Shown: positions 1-10,216, numbered from the stretch's first letter. The stretch is 64,000 bases of DNA from Polynucleobacter ibericus (GCF_018687955.1 NZ_CP061309.1:987564-1051563), one strand, 5' to 3'. Made by a program: numbers and translations. The notes: generated by a model not told the origin, from the sequence alone.

Positions 1-1358
1 TCCATCATTGCCAAACAGCCACCGCAAACCGAAGCCATTGAAGATGAACCATTGGATTCAGTAATTTCTGAAACCACACGAATGCTGTATGCAAAGTCTT
101 CAGCACTTGGCAGTACTGGAATTAATGCGCGCTTAGCCAAACGACCATGACCAATTTCACGACGCTTTGGGCTACCTACACGACCAGTTTCGCCAGTGGC
201 GAACGGAGGCATGTTGTAGTGGAACATGAAACGATCGCGATATTCGCCTTCGAGTGCATCGATGATTTGCTCATCACGCGCCGTACCTAAGGTAGCAACT
301 ACGAGAGCTTGAGTTTCACCACGAGTAAACAATGCAGAACCATGGGTACGTGGCAATACGCCGTTACGAATTTCAATTGGACGAACAGTACGTGTGTCAC
401 GACCATCAATACGTGGCTCACCATTCAAAATCTGGCTACGAACAATCTTCGCTTCGATTTCGAACATGATGTCGCTAACAGCAACAGCATCTACATCGCC
501 TTCTTCAGACAACTTCGCCATGACTTCTTTAGAGATTTCTTTGAGCTTGTCTGAACGAGCACCTTTTTGACGAATCTGATAAGCCTCACGCAATGGCGCT
601 TCAGCCAATGCAGTTACCTTAGCGATAAATGGCTCATCTTTAGGAGCAGCAGTCCAGTCCCACTCTGGCTTACCAGCTTCGCGAACTAAATCATTAATTG
701 CGTTAATGGCAGTTTGCATTTGGTCATGACCATATACAACAGCACCTAACATCACTTCTTCAGATAATTGATTGGCTTCAGACTCAACCATCAATACAGC
801 AGCTTGAGTACCAGCAACGATTAAATCGAGTTCGCTAGTAGCTTGCTCTGTACGAGTTGGGTTCAAGAGGTATTGACCGTTAGCGTAGCCAACACGTGCA
901 GCGCCTACTGGGCCAGCAAATGGGATGCCTGAAATAGCCAAAGCTGCAGATGCAGCAATCAAAGCAGGAATATCAGAGGGAACATCCGGGTTAATCGACA
1001 GCACATGAACTACAACCTGAACTTCATTTAAGAAGCCTTCTGGGAACAAAGGACGTAATGGACGATCGATCAAACGGGAGATCAATGTCTCGCCTTCTGA
1101 AGGGCGACCTTCACGACGGAAGAATCCACCAGGAATCTTGCCAGCGGCATAAGTTTTTTCTAAATAATCAACAGTCAATGGGAAAAAGGATTGGCCTGGC
1201 TTTGCAGACTTAGAAGCAACAACCGTACCCATTACTACTGTGTCATCGATGTTAACGATAACGGCACCACCAGATTGGCGAGCGATCTCGCCTGTTTCCA
1301 TAGTTACCTGATGATTACCCCATTGAAAACTTTTTACTGCTTTTTTAAACATAGTCAT
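1..1358 (-). CDS. pnp: Polyribonucleotide nucleotidyltransferase (PNPase), 5' part only
   Basis: PNPase degrades RNA 3' to 5' with phosphate and is a core RNA turnover enzyme. The gene is cut by the left edge of the window; about 452 N-terminal residues are visible. They cover the first RNase PH-like domain ([20 protein letters not shown] and [11 protein letters not shown] are typical), the all-helical linker, and the start of the second RNase PH domain ([26 protein letters not shown]). The C-terminal KH and S1 domains lie outside. I chose the ATG at 1358 because GGAG sits 9 bases upstream; a second in-frame ATG at 1352 is further from it. The reading frame is open to the edge with no frameshift. 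The gene lies downstream of rpsO, the usual bacterial arrangement, and is preceded by a strongly structured leader. Confidence 0.97.
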   Translation of the reverse strand, partial: MTMFKKAVKSFQWGNHQVTMETGEIARQSGGAVIVNIDDTVVMGTVVASKSAKPGQSFFPLTVDYLEKTYAAGKIPGGFFRREGRPSEGETLISRLIDRPLRPLFPEGFLNEVQVVVHVLSINPDVPSDIPALIAASAALAISGIPFAGPVGAARVGYANGQYLLNPTRTEQATSELDLIVAGTQAAVLMVESEANQLSEEVMLGAVVYGHDQMQTAINAINDLVREAGKPEWDWTAAPKDEPFIAKVTALAEAPLREAYQIRQKGARSDKLKEISKEVMAKLSEEGDVDAVAVSDIMFEIEAKIVRSQILNGEPRIDGRDTRTVRPIEIRNGVLPRTHGSALFTRGETQALVVATLGTARDEQIIDALEGEYRDRFMFHYNMPPFATGETGRVGSPKRREIGHGRLAKRALIPVLPSAEDFAYSIRVVSEITESNGSSSMASVCGGCLAMM

Positions 1359-1381
1359 TCTGATCTTCTCCAAATTGTTCA

Positions 1382-1440
1382 CGCAATACTCACATGAGTG
1401 TTGCGCTTGTCGTGGGATAAAGCAGTGTCACGACAACACT
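1382..1440 (-). promoter_or_regulatory. Structured leader of pnp with alternative hairpins
   Basis: Just upstream of pnp the arms 1382-1392 and 1395-1405 can pair over 11 positions (one G-T wobble). A second hairpin pairs GTCGTG at about 1409-1414 with CACGAC at 1429-1434. The segment 1398-1404 (AGTGTTG on the plus strand) is also complementary to 1434-1440 (CAACACT), so the first hairpin and this longer one cannot both form. Further upstream, 1461-1474 pairs imperfectly with 1507-1524. In E. coli the pnp leader stem is cut by RNase III and used for PNPase autoregulation; a similar role here is inference. Confidence 0.45.
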
Positions 1441-1548
1441 GGAGCGATTTAAGATCACAAGGGATGCCATTCCAGGGAGACTCTGATGTAACTTTCAGAA
1501 ACTCATTGGAATGACACAATCCCCTACACAAATAATCTTGAAGCGCCC

Positions 1549-1610
1549 AAAAAACATGCCATCTGCTTAAGACTGATTCCGTTAAGAAACAACCCTAAGA
1601 TAGATGGCAT
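1549..1610 (-). terminator. Rho-independent terminator after rpsO
   Basis: On the minus strand a 9-bp stem (1602-1610 with 1556-1564) is followed directly by a run of six T (plus-strand A run 1549-1554). The 37-base loop contains a secondary CTTAA/TTAAG pairing. It lies 16 bases after the rpsO stop and before the pnp leader, as expected for a leaky rpsO terminator allowing partial read-through into pnp. Confidence 0.7.
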
Positions 1611-1626
1611 TGCATACCGATAAGAA

Positions 1627-1896
1627 TTACTTACGGAGACCTAATTTCTCAATCAATGCGCGATAGCGATCCAAATCTTTGCCTTTGAGGTAATCCAAGA
1701 GGCGACGGCGACGTGAAACCATCTTCAACAAACCGCGACGGCTGTGATGATCTTTAGCGTTAGCCTTGAAATGGGGGGTTAATTCATTGATGCGGGCTGT
1801 AAGCAATGAAACCTGAACTTCAGGACTGCCCGTATCGTTTGCGCTGCGCGCGTTATCTTTGACGATTTCCGCCGTTTTAATATCAGCAACTGCCAT
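1627..1896 (-). CDS. rpsO: 30S ribosomal protein S15
   Basis: S15 is a primary 16S rRNA binding protein that helps assemble the platform of the small subunit. The 89-residue length is exactly that of the family. Conserved blocks are visible: [40 protein letters not shown] and [10 protein letters not shown]. The start at 1896 has an AGGAG-like element just upstream (plus-strand ACTCCTT). It is followed by a terminator hairpin and then pnp, the same order as in most proteobacteria. Confidence 0.98.
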   Translation of the reverse strand: MAVADIKTAEIVKDNARSANDTGSPEVQVSLLTARINELTPHFKANAKDHHSRRGLLKMVSRRRRLLDYLKGKDLDRYRALIEKLGLRK

Positions 1897-1998
1897 TTTT
1901 AATACTCCTTACTTGCGAACACCTGAGCTTTCACCCAAATCGTGTCGTGCGTGTTTAACAAATTACAACAAAAAAGCTTTACAAATCAAAGCCATCGA

Positions 1999-2007
1999 AT
2001 TGTAGCA
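1999..2007 (-). promoter_or_regulatory. Probable rpsO promoter, extended -10
   Basis: On the minus strand the sequence TGCTACAAT fits an extended -10 element (TGn plus TACAAT) about 100 bases upstream of the rpsO start. No good -35 hexamer is present, which is tolerated by extended -10 promoters. Assigned by eye only. Confidence 0.35.
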
Positions 2008-2114
2008 GAGCTAGACCCTTTTTACTGCATCTAAGCTAGCAAGTTGATATGCTGTATTATCAGAATTTACTTGTTTAAGTCAATAAACCCTTTAAAATCA
2101 ATAACTTATATAAT

Positions 2115-2711
2115 ATGTCCCCATTCTACCGCCCATTTATCGCCCTGCTATGCCTCGGATTTGGCCTTTTGCAACCCGCTCATGCCCAATTTGGCTCCTT
2201 ATTTGGCACAGATAAAACGGTTGCTGAACAGCGTCAGGAAATCTTGAATAAGAATCAGGCAACCCTCAAGCAACTGTATGAAGTCCAGCCAAAGGCTAAG
2301 GAACTCATCGAAAAATCAGCTGGCTACGCAACCTTTAGCAACTTTGGCATGAAAATCCTCATTGCTGGCGGTGGAACTGGTAGCGGTGTGGTGATCGATA
2401 AAGCAACCAAAAAACCTGTTTTTATGAATATGGCTGAAGTTCAGGCTGGTCTTGGCCTTGGCATCAAATCATTTCAGAATATTTTTGTTTTTGAAACCAC
2501 CTCAGCCATGAACGACTTTATCAACTCAGGCTGGACATTTGGTGGACAGGTAACGGCTGCTGCTAAGTATGAGAAAGACGGGGGTGCCTATCAAGATGCT
2601 GTAGTAGTCGCACCAGGCGTTTGGATGTACCAACTCACAGACTCCGGCATTGCCGCTGAAATTACCGGCAAAGGCACAAAGTATTACAAGAACACAGATT
2701 TGAATAAGTAA
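2115..2711 (+). CDS. Exported SYLF (YSC84-like) domain protein
   Basis: A 198-residue protein with a signal peptide (about residues 1-25, cleavage near AHA-QF) and a SYLF/YSC84-like domain from about residue 55 to the end. SYLF domains bind phosphoinositides in eukaryotes; the role of the bacterial exported members is not established. Typical parts are AGYATFSNFGMKILIAGGG, the GSGVVID turn and MAEVQAGLGLGIKSFQNIFV. The start has no ribosome binding site, and the hexamer TATAAT (2109-2114) abuts the ATG. A more conventional promoter (TTGTTT at 2071, TAAAAT at 2093, 16-bp spacer) is also present. The gene is convergent with leuA, 29 bases apart. Confidence 0.85.
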   Translation: MSPFYRPFIALLCLGFGLLQPAHAQFGSLFGTDKTVAEQRQEILNKNQATLKQLYEVQPKAKELIEKSAGYATFSNFGMKILIAGGGTGSGVVIDKATKKPVFMNMAEVQAGLGLGIKSFQNIFVFETTSAMNDFINSGWTFGGQVTAAAKYEKDGGAYQDAVVVAPGVWMYQLTDSGIAAEITGKGTKYYKNTDLNK

Positions 2712-2740
2712 GATCAAGACTCTTTGCGCAAGACCCCTGC

Positions 2741-4288
2741 TTAAGGAGTCATTTGCGCATTGAGCTTAGCTTGGCTCGGGTCATGTAATTTATTGAGTGC
2801 AGATAAATAGGCTTTTGCAGAAGCGGCAATAATGTCTGGATCAGTGCCAACACCATTCACAATACGGCCCCCTTTAGCCAGGCGCACAGTAACCTCACCC
2901 TGAGATTGCGTACCAGATGTAATCGCATTAACGGAATACAACAACTGCTCCGCACCACTCTTAGCAATTTCCTCAATGGCATTTAAGCTTGCATCTACTG
3001 GGCCATTGCCTTCCGCTTCTGAGCTAATCTCTTTATCGCCCATGCGGAATGTCACGCGTGATTTAGGACGCTCACCAGTTTCTGAATGCTGACTTAAGGC
3101 AATGAATTTATAGTGCTCACCTTCTTCAGCCGCTGCGGAATCCGACATGATGGCAATAATATCTTCGTCAAAGATTTCTGATTTTTGATCAGCCAAAGTC
3201 TTGAATCGTGTAAACGCTTCATTCAAATCAGCTTCGGCCTCAACGGTGATGCCCAATTCTTGCAAGCGTTGTTTGAAGGCATTACGACCGGATAATTTAC
3301 CCAACACAATTTTATTGGCAGACCAACCCACATCTTCTGCACGCATGATTTCATAGGTATCACGGTTCTTCAAAATGCCATCTTGATGAATGCCTGAGGT
3401 GTGTGCAAAGGCATTAGCACCAACCACTGCTTTATTTGGCTGCACGACAAAACCTGTGATTTGGGAAACCAATTTAGATGCAGGCACGATTTGCGTGGCA
3501 TCAATGCCGCACACCATATCAAAATAATCTTTTCGTGTGCGCAATGACATCACAATCTCTTCCAATGCAGTATTACCCGCCCGCTCTCCTAAGCCGTTAA
3601 TGGTGCACTCAATTTGACGCGCCCCACCAATTTTTACTCCAGCCAAGGAATTTGCAACAGCCATTCCTAAATCGTTATGGCAATGTACTGACCATACCGC
3701 CTTATCGGAGTTAGGAACGCGGGTACGTAAGGTCTTGATGAACTCGCCATACAACTCAGGGGTCGCATAGCCTACGGTATCTGGAATATTGATCGTTGTG
3801 GCACCCTCATTAATCACTGCTTCAACGACTCTACACAAGAAATCCATTTCGGAGCGATAGCCATCCTCAGCAGAAAACTCAATATCAGCTGCTAAGTTAC
3901 GCGCAAATCGAATAGAGCGTTTTGCTTGTTCTAATACCTCTTCAGGAGACATCCGCAACTTCACAGCCATATGCAATGGGCTTGTTGCCAAGAAGGCATG
4001 AATCCGTTTTGCATTGGCTGCCTGCAATGCGTCTGCAGCACGAGTAATGTCTTTGTCGTTTGCTCTAGCTAAAGAACACACTATAGAATCTTTAACGGCA
4101 GCCGCTACAGCGGAGATTGCCTGAAAGTCTCCTTCGGAGCTAGCAGCAAAACCTGCTTCGATCACATCAACCTTAAGACGCTCTAATTGACGCGCAATCC
4201 GTACCTTTTCGTCTTTAGTCATGGAGGCGCCAGGTGACTGTTCGCCATCGCGTAAGGTGGTATCAAAAATGATTACTTTGTCGCTCAT
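2741..4288 (-). CDS. leuA: 2-isopropylmalate synthase
   Basis: Condenses acetyl-CoA with 2-oxoisovalerate, the first committed step of leucine synthesis. The 515-residue length fits the bacterial family. The catalytic TIM barrel begins with [17 protein letters not shown] (DTTLRDG metal and substrate motif), continues with [11 protein letters not shown] and the [16 protein letters not shown] metal-binding motif, and the C-terminal third is the LeuA allosteric dimer domain (about residues 390-510) that binds leucine. It is the last gene of an ilvB-ilvN-ilvC-psd-pssA-leuA block, separated from pssA by 229 bases that hold a leader peptide and an attenuator, so it appears to have its own leucine-responsive control. 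Start at ATG 4288 with GGAGAG upstream. Confidence 0.98.
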   Translation of the reverse strand: MSDKVIIFDTTLRDGEQSPGASMTKDEKVRIARQLERLKVDVIEAGFAASSEGDFQAISAVAAAVKDSIVCSLARANDKDITRAADALQAANAKRIHAFLATSPLHMAVKLRMSPEEVLEQAKRSIRFARNLAADIEFSAEDGYRSEMDFLCRVVEAVINEGATTINIPDTVGYATPELYGEFIKTLRTRVPNSDKAVWSVHCHNDLGMAVANSLAGVKIGGARQIECTINGLGERAGNTALEEIVMSLRTRKDYFDMVCGIDATQIVPASKLVSQITGFVVQPNKAVVGANAFAHTSGIHQDGILKNRDTYEIMRAEDVGWSANKIVLGKLSGRNAFKQRLQELGITVEAEADLNEAFTRFKTLADQKSEIFDEDIIAIMSDSAAAEEGEHYKFIALSQHSETGERPKSRVTFRMGDKEISSEAEGNGPVDASLNAIEEIAKSGAEQLLYSVNAITSGTQSQGEVTVRLAKGGRIVNGVGTDPDIIAASAKAYLSALNKLHDPSQAKLNAQMTP

Positions 4289-4341
4289 TACTACTCTCCG
4301 GTTTTAAATACTTTGTAACGTATTGATTAATTCAATCTTTT

Positions 4342-4370
4342 AAAACAAAAACCCCAGCTATTAGCTGGGG
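4342..4370 (-). terminator. Attenuator (rho-independent terminator) in the leuA leader
   Basis: On the minus strand CCCCAGCT and AGCTGGGG (plus 4352-4370) form an 8-bp GC-rich hairpin with a 3-base loop, followed by TTTTTGTTTT (plus 4342-4351). It lies 53 bases upstream of leuA and 41 bases after the stop of a leucine-rich leader peptide. The 5' arm (GCCCCAGCT, plus 4363-4371) can instead pair with AGCTTGGGGC (plus 4425-4434) inside the end of the leader reading frame, with one bulged base, giving an antiterminator. The layout matches classical amino-acid attenuation. Confidence 0.8.
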
Positions 4371-4411
4371 CTGGTATGTGGTGGCTAATGAAGTCTATCT
4401 ATCTCATTAAC

Positions 4412-4489
4412 TCAGGCCTTACCCGCCCCAAGCTTTAGGCTTAGTGCTAGCAGAAGGAGACCGGTTAAAGGTGAGAAATTCATCAACAT
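4412..4489 (-). CDS. leuL: leu operon leader peptide
   Basis: A 25-codon reading frame with nine leucine codons, four of them consecutive (CTC CTT CTG CTA, residues 11-14) and three more at residues 16, 18 and 20. The peptide reads MLMNFSPLTG then LLLLALSLKL then GAGKA. GGAG lies 12 bases upstream of the ATG at 4489; an in-frame ATG at 4483 is an alternative. The stop is 41 bases before the leuA attenuator hairpin. Leucine starvation would stall the ribosome on the leucine run and free the antiterminator segment at codons 19-22; completion of translation would cover it and let the terminator form. The sequence features are seen directly; the mechanism is inferred from known leu, ilv and his leaders. 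Confidence 0.8.
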   Translation of the reverse strand: MLMNFSPLTGLLLLALSLKLGAGKA

Positions 4490-4517
4490 GGATTAAATAT
4501 ACTCCAAAAATAGCGAA

Positions 4518-5378
4518 TTAGCTAAAACGCTTACCGCTAAGTCTTTCCCAGGCCCAAATAACATAACCAGAGATTGAATACACAACGAATAAACCAAAAA
4601 GCGTTAGAGGTGGGTTAGATGAGATCAAAACAAAGGTCAGAATCATCAATACCATTACGCCAAAAGGCACGCGATAACGGACGTCTAAGGCTTTGCCGCT
4701 GTAAAAACGGGCATTAGAAACCATGGTTAAACCTGCGTAAACCGCGATAAAGAAAGTAACCCAAGGTATCGCTGTGTCACGCACCGGAATCTTATTGTCA
4801 TCTGCCAACCAGATAAATCCAGCCATTAGTGCGCCAGCTGCAGGGCTCGGTAAGCCCTGAAAAAACTTCTTATCAACCACACCAGTATTGACGTTAAAGC
4901 GGGCAAGACGCAAAGCGGCACCCGCACAGTATGTGAACGCTGCTAACCAGCCCCACTTACCTAAATCTTTTAATGCCCACTCATAAGCAACTAAGGCAGG
5001 CGCAACACCAAAGGACACCATATCTGCGAGAGAATCATATTGCTCGCCAAAAGCACTTTGGGTATTCGTCATACGGGCAACGCGACCATCCATGCCATCA
5101 AGAACGAGAGAAGCAAAAATCGCAATTGCCGCCATCTCGAATTGATGATTCATCGCATTAACAATGGCAAAAAAGCCACAGAACAATGCTGCGGTAGTAA
5201 ATGCATTGGGTAGCAAGTAAATGCCTTTGCCACGTGGGCGAGGCTTTTCATGCAATTCTTCTACTTCGTAATCAAGGTCATCACCCAAGTCTTCTGCCCA
5301 TTGATTATCGGCAGATGAGCTATGTCTATGAGAAAGGCGGCTACGGTCTATGCGACCACGACGGCGAAATGAAGTCAA
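4518..5378 (-). CDS. pssA: CDP-diacylglycerol-serine O-phosphatidyltransferase
   Basis: Membrane enzyme that makes phosphatidylserine from CDP-diacylglycerol and serine, the precursor of phosphatidylethanolamine. It is a CDP-alcohol phosphatidyltransferase: the catalytic signature DG-x2-AR-x8-G-x3-D-x3-D is present as DGMDGRVARMTNTQSAFG followed by EQYDSLAD. Several hydrophobic helices follow GIYLLPNAFTTAALFCGFFA. The first 50 residues are hydrophilic and arginine-rich, as in related burkholderial proteins. The frame opens with TTG at 5378 without a clear ribosome binding site and no in-frame ATG follows early, so the exact start is uncertain. It lies 28 bases after psd, whose product uses phosphatidylserine. 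Confidence 0.95.
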   Translation of the reverse strand: MTSFRRRGRIDRSRLSHRHSSSADNQWAEDLGDDLDYEVEELHEKPRPRGKGIYLLPNAFTTAALFCGFFAIVNAMNHQFEMAAIAIFASLVLDGMDGRVARMTNTQSAFGEQYDSLADMVSFGVAPALVAYEWALKDLGKWGWLAAFTYCAGAALRLARFNVNTGVVDKKFFQGLPSPAAGALMAGFIWLADDNKIPVRDTAIPWVTFFIAVYAGLTMVSNARFYSGKALDVRYRVPFGVMVLMILTFVLISSNPPLTLFGLFVVYSISGYVIWAWERLSGKRFS

Positions 5379-5406
5379 AGAGTATCCCGGTGAGTAATAC
5401 TTCGAA

Positions 5407-6054
5407 TCAATCTAAGCCTGGCAAACGTGCCAAAGCTGTATTTGTTGCAAATACTTTATCACCAACACTAACCAAAGGTTCAGCAGTCAGTGGTAAATAA
5501 ACATCAACCCTAGATCCAAAGCGGATAAAACCATAACGCTCGCCTGCCTTAAGACGATCCCCAACATGGATGTAGCAAAGAATACGGCGAGCAATCAGGC
5601 CGGCAACCTGCACCAAAGTAACTATCTGACCATTGGCATCGATCACAACTGCATTGCGCTCGTTCTCAGTAGATGCCTTATCCAAATCCGCATTAACAAA
5701 CTTGCCAGGGAAATACTGAATCTCTTTAACCAAGCCATTGACTGCGCTTCGATTGGAGTGCACGTTAAATACGTTCATGAACACGCTAATTTTGAGTGCC
5801 TCACGACCAGCATAGGGATCATTGGTCTTTTCAACTACAACAATACGTCCGTCAGCTGGCGATAAAACCAAATCGCGACCCATTGCCGGAATGCGCTGTG
5901 GGTCACGGAAAAACTGCAGAACAAAGATAAAAATGATCCAAAGAGGCCATGACCAAACGATGCCACCAAAATAGTGGACAACTAAAGTCACCGCCCCCAC
6001 TAACGCTAAATACGGCCAGCCTTCTTTCGCAATAATGGGGTGTGGATACATCAT
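5407..6054 (-). CDS. psd: Phosphatidylserine decarboxylase proenzyme (short form)
   Basis: Converts phosphatidylserine to phosphatidylethanolamine. At 215 residues it is the short form of the family. An N-terminal membrane hairpin (about residues 13-48) precedes the decarboxylase domain. The self-cleavage site is visible near residue 180 as RFGSRVD: cleavage between G and S makes the small alpha chain with its pyruvoyl group. Other typical parts are [11 protein letters not shown] and the [16 protein letters not shown] block. Two tandem ATG codons (6054 and 6051) could start it. It sits between ilvC and pssA, an arrangement familiar from Betaproteobacteria, and probably shares their transcript. 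Confidence 0.96.
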   Translation of the reverse strand: MMYPHPIIAKEGWPYLALVGAVTLVVHYFGGIVWSWPLWIIFIFVLQFFRDPQRIPAMGRDLVLSPADGRIVVVEKTNDPYAGREALKISVFMNVFNVHSNRSAVNGLVKEIQYFPGKFVNADLDKASTENERNAVVIDANGQIVTLVQVAGLIARRILCYIHVGDRLKAGERYGFIRFGSRVDVYLPLTAEPLVSVGDKVFATNTALARLPGLD

Positions 6055-6104
6055 CTTTGTTCTGAGCCTTTTTTCTGAACTTCTATTAATTTGATGCCTA
6101 ATTC

Positions 6105-7163
<1,059 letters not shown>

Positions 7164-7174
7164 TTAATAAAAAA

Positions 7175-7666
7175 TTAAACCTTGAGGATGCGCTCACCGC
7201 GCCCAATTCCAGAGCCGCCCGAACGGACAGTTTCCAGAATCGATACACGATCGATCGAATCAATAAAGGCATCCAACTTGGCACCATCACCTGTTAACTC
7301 AATGGTGTAACTCTTGTCAGTCACATCAATAATGCGACCGCGGAAGATATCGGTAGTGCGCTTGAGTTCTTCGCGCTCCTTACCTACAGCGCGCACCTTG
7401 ATCATCATCAGCTCACGTTCAATATGCGGACCTTCGCTTAAATCAAAAACCTTAACTACCTCAACCAAGCGATTCAAATGTTTAGTAATTTGTTCAATGA
7501 CATCATCAGAGCCAAAGGTAACGATCGTCATACGTGATAAAGATGGATCTTCGGTTGGCGCAACACTTAACGTATCGATGTTGTAGCCACGAGCAGAAAA
7601 TAAACCCACCACACGTGACAATGCACCTGGCTCGTTCTCAATGAGTACAGAAATAATATGTCGCAT
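7175..7666 (-). CDS. ilvN: Acetolactate synthase small (regulatory) subunit
   Basis: Regulatory partner of IlvB that confers valine feedback inhibition. The 163-residue protein starts with an ACT domain (MRHIISVLIENEPGALSRVV) followed by the C-terminal ALS small-subunit domain. Its start codon overlaps the ilvB stop by one base (TAATG), indicating translational coupling for subunit stoichiometry. It is also called ilvH in some genomes. Confidence 0.97.
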   Translation of the reverse strand: MRHIISVLIENEPGALSRVVGLFSARGYNIDTLSVAPTEDPSLSRMTIVTFGSDDVIEQITKHLNRLVEVVKVFDLSEGPHIERELMMIKVRAVGKEREELKRTTDIFRGRIIDVTDKSYTIELTGDGAKLDAFIDSIDRVSILETVRSGGSGIGRGERILKV

Positions 7667-9453
7667 TAGAGATCCTCGCTACCCAAAAGCATTTCAGTAA
7701 TACCCTTGCCCGCTTGAACCATAGGCCAAACGTTTTCTTCTGGGTCAGTCTGGAAATCCATGAACACAGTGCGATCTTTTAAGCGAATCGCTTCTTTAAG
7801 AGCACCCTCTACATCCGATTTCTTTTCAATGCGCATACCGACGTGGCCATAAGCTTCTGCCAACTTTACAAAGTCAGGCAATGAATCCATATAAGAACTG
7901 GAATAACGCTTGTTATAAGTGAGCTCTTGCCACTGGCGAACCATTCCCAAGTAACGGTTGTTTAGGGAAACAATCTTCACAGGTGTGTTGTATTGCTTGC
8001 AGGTTGATAACTCTTGAATACACATCTGGATTGAGCCTTCACCAGTAATGGCAAATACATCCTTATCTGGGAAGGCCTTCTTAATACCCATGGCATAAGG
8101 CAAACCCACGCCCATAGTACCTAGACCACCAGAGTTAATCCAGCGACGTGGCTGATCGAACTTGTAGAACTGCGCAGCCCACATCTGATGCTGACCTACG
8201 TCCGACGTGATGAATGCATCACCACCAGTAAGCTCCCACAGCTTTTGAACTACATACTGCGGCTTCACAATTTGAGAAGCTTCGTCGTACTTCAAGCAAT
8301 CCTTTTTACGCCACTCATTAATCTGATCCCACCAAGCAGCAACTTTGTCGCCATTCTTGCGCGGTCCAGCAGCCTTGAGTTGTGCAGTCATCTCAACTAA
8401 AACTTCTTTGAGATTGCCAACAATAGGAACATCCACCTTCACGCGCTTAGAAATAACAGAAGGATCGATATCAATATGAATAATCTTGCGTGGGTGACTC
8501 GCAAAGTGCTGAGTGTTACCGATTACACGGTCATCAAAACGTGCGCCAATCGCAATCAACACATCACTGTGCTGCATCGCCATATTGGCTTCATAAGTTC
8601 CGTGCATACCAAGCATGCCTAAAAACTGTGGGCTAGTACCCGGGAAACCGCCTAAACCCATTAAGGTGTTAGTAACGGGATAACCGAGTAAATCAGCAAA
8701 CTCTTTTAGCTCAGGAGCTGCGTCAGACAAAATCACACCACCACCGGTGTAGATATACGGACGCTCCGCTTCTTGCAGTAAAGCGATTGCTTTGCGGATC
8801 TGACCGCTGTGACCCTTGACAACAGGGTTGTAAGAACGCATTTCCAGAGTCTCTGGATAGACAAATGGTCCTTTAGCAGCAGATACATCTTTTGGAATAT
8901 CAATCAACACAGGACCAGGGCGACCTGTCTGTGCAATATGGAAAGCCTTCTTTAATACCAAAGGAAGATCTTTAACATCCTTCACGAGGAAGTTATGCTT
9001 TACCACTGGGCGTGTAATACCAACGGTATCAGCCTCTTGGAAAGCGTCTTCACCAATCGCATAAGTTGGCACGTTACCGCTGATGATCACCATTGGAATG
9101 GAATCGGTATACGCCGTTGCGATACCGGTAACCGCATTGGTAACTCCTGGGCCAGAAGTCACTAATGCAACACCAACCTTACCGGTTGCGCGTGCATAGC
9201 CGTCAGCAGCATGAACTGCTGCTTGCTCATGGCGCACTAGGATGTGCTCAAACTTATCTTGCTTAAAAATTTCATCATAGATAAAGAGAACGGAGCCGCC
9301 TGGGTAACCCCAGACAAATTCAACACCCTCTTTGTGCAGTGCATGCACGAGCATTTCTGCGCCAATCATTTCTGGAGGCGCTGCTTCATTGTTTGTATTG
9401 GATGAGTCTTTGTTAGCTTTAGTAGCTAAAAATTCGGCGCTGCTTGTATTCAT
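7666..9453 (-). CDS. ilvB: Acetolactate synthase large (catalytic) subunit
   Basis: Thiamine diphosphate enzyme that condenses two pyruvates, or pyruvate with 2-oxobutyrate, at the entry to branched-chain amino acid synthesis. At 595 residues it has all three domains: the N-terminal pyrimidine-binding domain with VWGYPGGSVLFIYDEIF and the catalytic glutamate in RHEQAAVHAADGYARA, the central FAD-associated domain, and the C-terminal ThDP/Mg domain with GEGSIQMCIQELSTCKQYN followed by NNRYLGMVRQWQ. A 30-residue polar N-terminal extension precedes the conserved region. It begins the leftward ilvBNC-psd-pssA-leuA block. Confidence 0.98.
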   Translation of the reverse strand: MNTSSAEFLATKANKDSSNTNNEAAPPEMIGAEMLVHALHKEGVEFVWGYPGGSVLFIYDEIFKQDKFEHILVRHEQAAVHAADGYARATGKVGVALVTSGPGVTNAVTGIATAYTDSIPMVIISGNVPTYAIGEDAFQEADTVGITRPVVKHNFLVKDVKDLPLVLKKAFHIAQTGRPGPVLIDIPKDVSAAKGPFVYPETLEMRSYNPVVKGHSGQIRKAIALLQEAERPYIYTGGGVILSDAAPELKEFADLLGYPVTNTLMGLGGFPGTSPQFLGMLGMHGTYEANMAMQHSDVLIAIGARFDDRVIGNTQHFASHPRKIIHIDIDPSVISKRVKVDVPIVGNLKEVLVEMTAQLKAAGPRKNGDKVAAWWDQINEWRKKDCLKYDEASQIVKPQYVVQKLWELTGGDAFITSDVGQHQMWAAQFYKFDQPRRWINSGGLGTMGVGLPYAMGIKKAFPDKDVFAITGEGSIQMCIQELSTCKQYNTPVKIVSLNNRYLGMVRQWQELTYNKRYSSSYMDSLPDFVKLAEAYGHVGMRIEKKSDVEGALKEAIRLKDRTVFMDFQTDPEENVWPMVQAGKGITEMLLGSEDL

Positions 9454-9589
9454 TTTCTTTCGTCCTTTGCAATTTTCGGCAAAAAATTGTTTGGTCTGTT
9501 CTGTCTCCTGCTTATGGCCTGAGTTCGAACGGCGCTGCTACCGGAAAAAACCACTTCTTGAATGAGATTCTAGGTAGTAAGCCCTATAT

Positions 9590-9617
9590 TCTATAGCAAT
9601 CCCCTAAAATGACCCAA
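9590..9617 (-). promoter_or_regulatory. Candidate promoter of the ilvB operon
   Basis: On the minus strand TTGGGT (9617-9612), a 16-base spacer and TATAGA (9595-9590) preceded by TGC form a plausible extended -10 promoter about 135 bases before ilvB. I found no leader peptide rich in branched-chain codons and no terminator hairpin between it and ilvB. The same 190-base interval must hold the promoter of the divergent sigma-factor gene. Confidence 0.4.
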
Positions 9618-9646
9618 TTCCTTCCGATTCAGGTCTAATCCATTGC

Positions 9647-10216
9647 ATGGCATCAGCCCAAGAACTATCTGACTTTCTGAGTAATGTTGAGCAGCGCGCT
9701 TTTAAACAGGCGGTCTACGCTGTGCGCGATGATGATGCTGCTTTGGATATTGTTCAAGATGCCATGATCAAATTGGCGGAAAAATACGGCGATCGACCTG
9801 CAGAAGAGTTGCCCTTGGTATTCACCCGAATTCTGCAAAACCGCATTCATGACTGGTTTAGAAGGCAAAAGGTCAGAAATACCTGGGTCACCTTATTTTC
9901 CAATATGGGCAAAAAGGGTGATGAAAACGATGATTTTGACCCTTTGGAGTCACTTTCAGCTCCAGATGACAGTGAAATTCACCAAGATGGGGCTCATAAG
10001 CTCGAAAAAAGTCAGCTTTTAGCTGCCCTGGAGTCAGAAATATCTAAATTACCTGTACGTCAACGAGAAGCCTTCCTGATGCGTTATTGGGATGAGCTAA
10101 GCATTACTGAGACGGCCAAGGCAATGAGTTGTAGCGAAGGTAGTGTCAAAACCCACTGTTCTAGAGCCACCCAGACTTTAGCTAAAGCATTGAAATTAAA
10201 AGGAATTACGCTGTGA
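9647..10216 (+). CDS. ECF-family RNA polymerase sigma factor
   Basis: A 189-residue sigma-70 family protein with region 2 at about residues 15-80 (DIVQDAMIKLAEKY; FTRILQNRIHDWFRRQK) and region 4 at about 125-185 (LPVRQREAFLMRYWDELSIT; CSEGSVKTHCSRA, a helix-turn-helix). No region 1.1 or 3 is present, so it is ECF-like. The promoters it serves cannot be deduced. Its stop overlaps the next gene by four bases (GTGA), and the following DUF3619, DUF3106 and RDD genes form a conserved burkholderial set. The membrane-anchored DUF3619 product next to it is a candidate partner or anti-sigma factor, by position only. Confidence 0.9.
   Translation: MASAQELSDFLSNVEQRAFKQAVYAVRDDDAALDIVQDAMIKLAEKYGDRPAEELPLVFTRILQNRIHDWFRRQKVRNTWVTLFSNMGKKGDENDDFDPLESLSAPDDSEIHQDGAHKLEKSQLLAALESEISKLPVRQREAFLMRYWDELSITETAKAMSCSEGSVKTHCSRATQTLAKALKLKGITL

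Noticed and set aside
9454..9589. Possible ilvB leader peptide
   Set aside because: The only frame is a GTG-started one without a run of branched-chain codons, and no terminator hairpin lies before ilvB.
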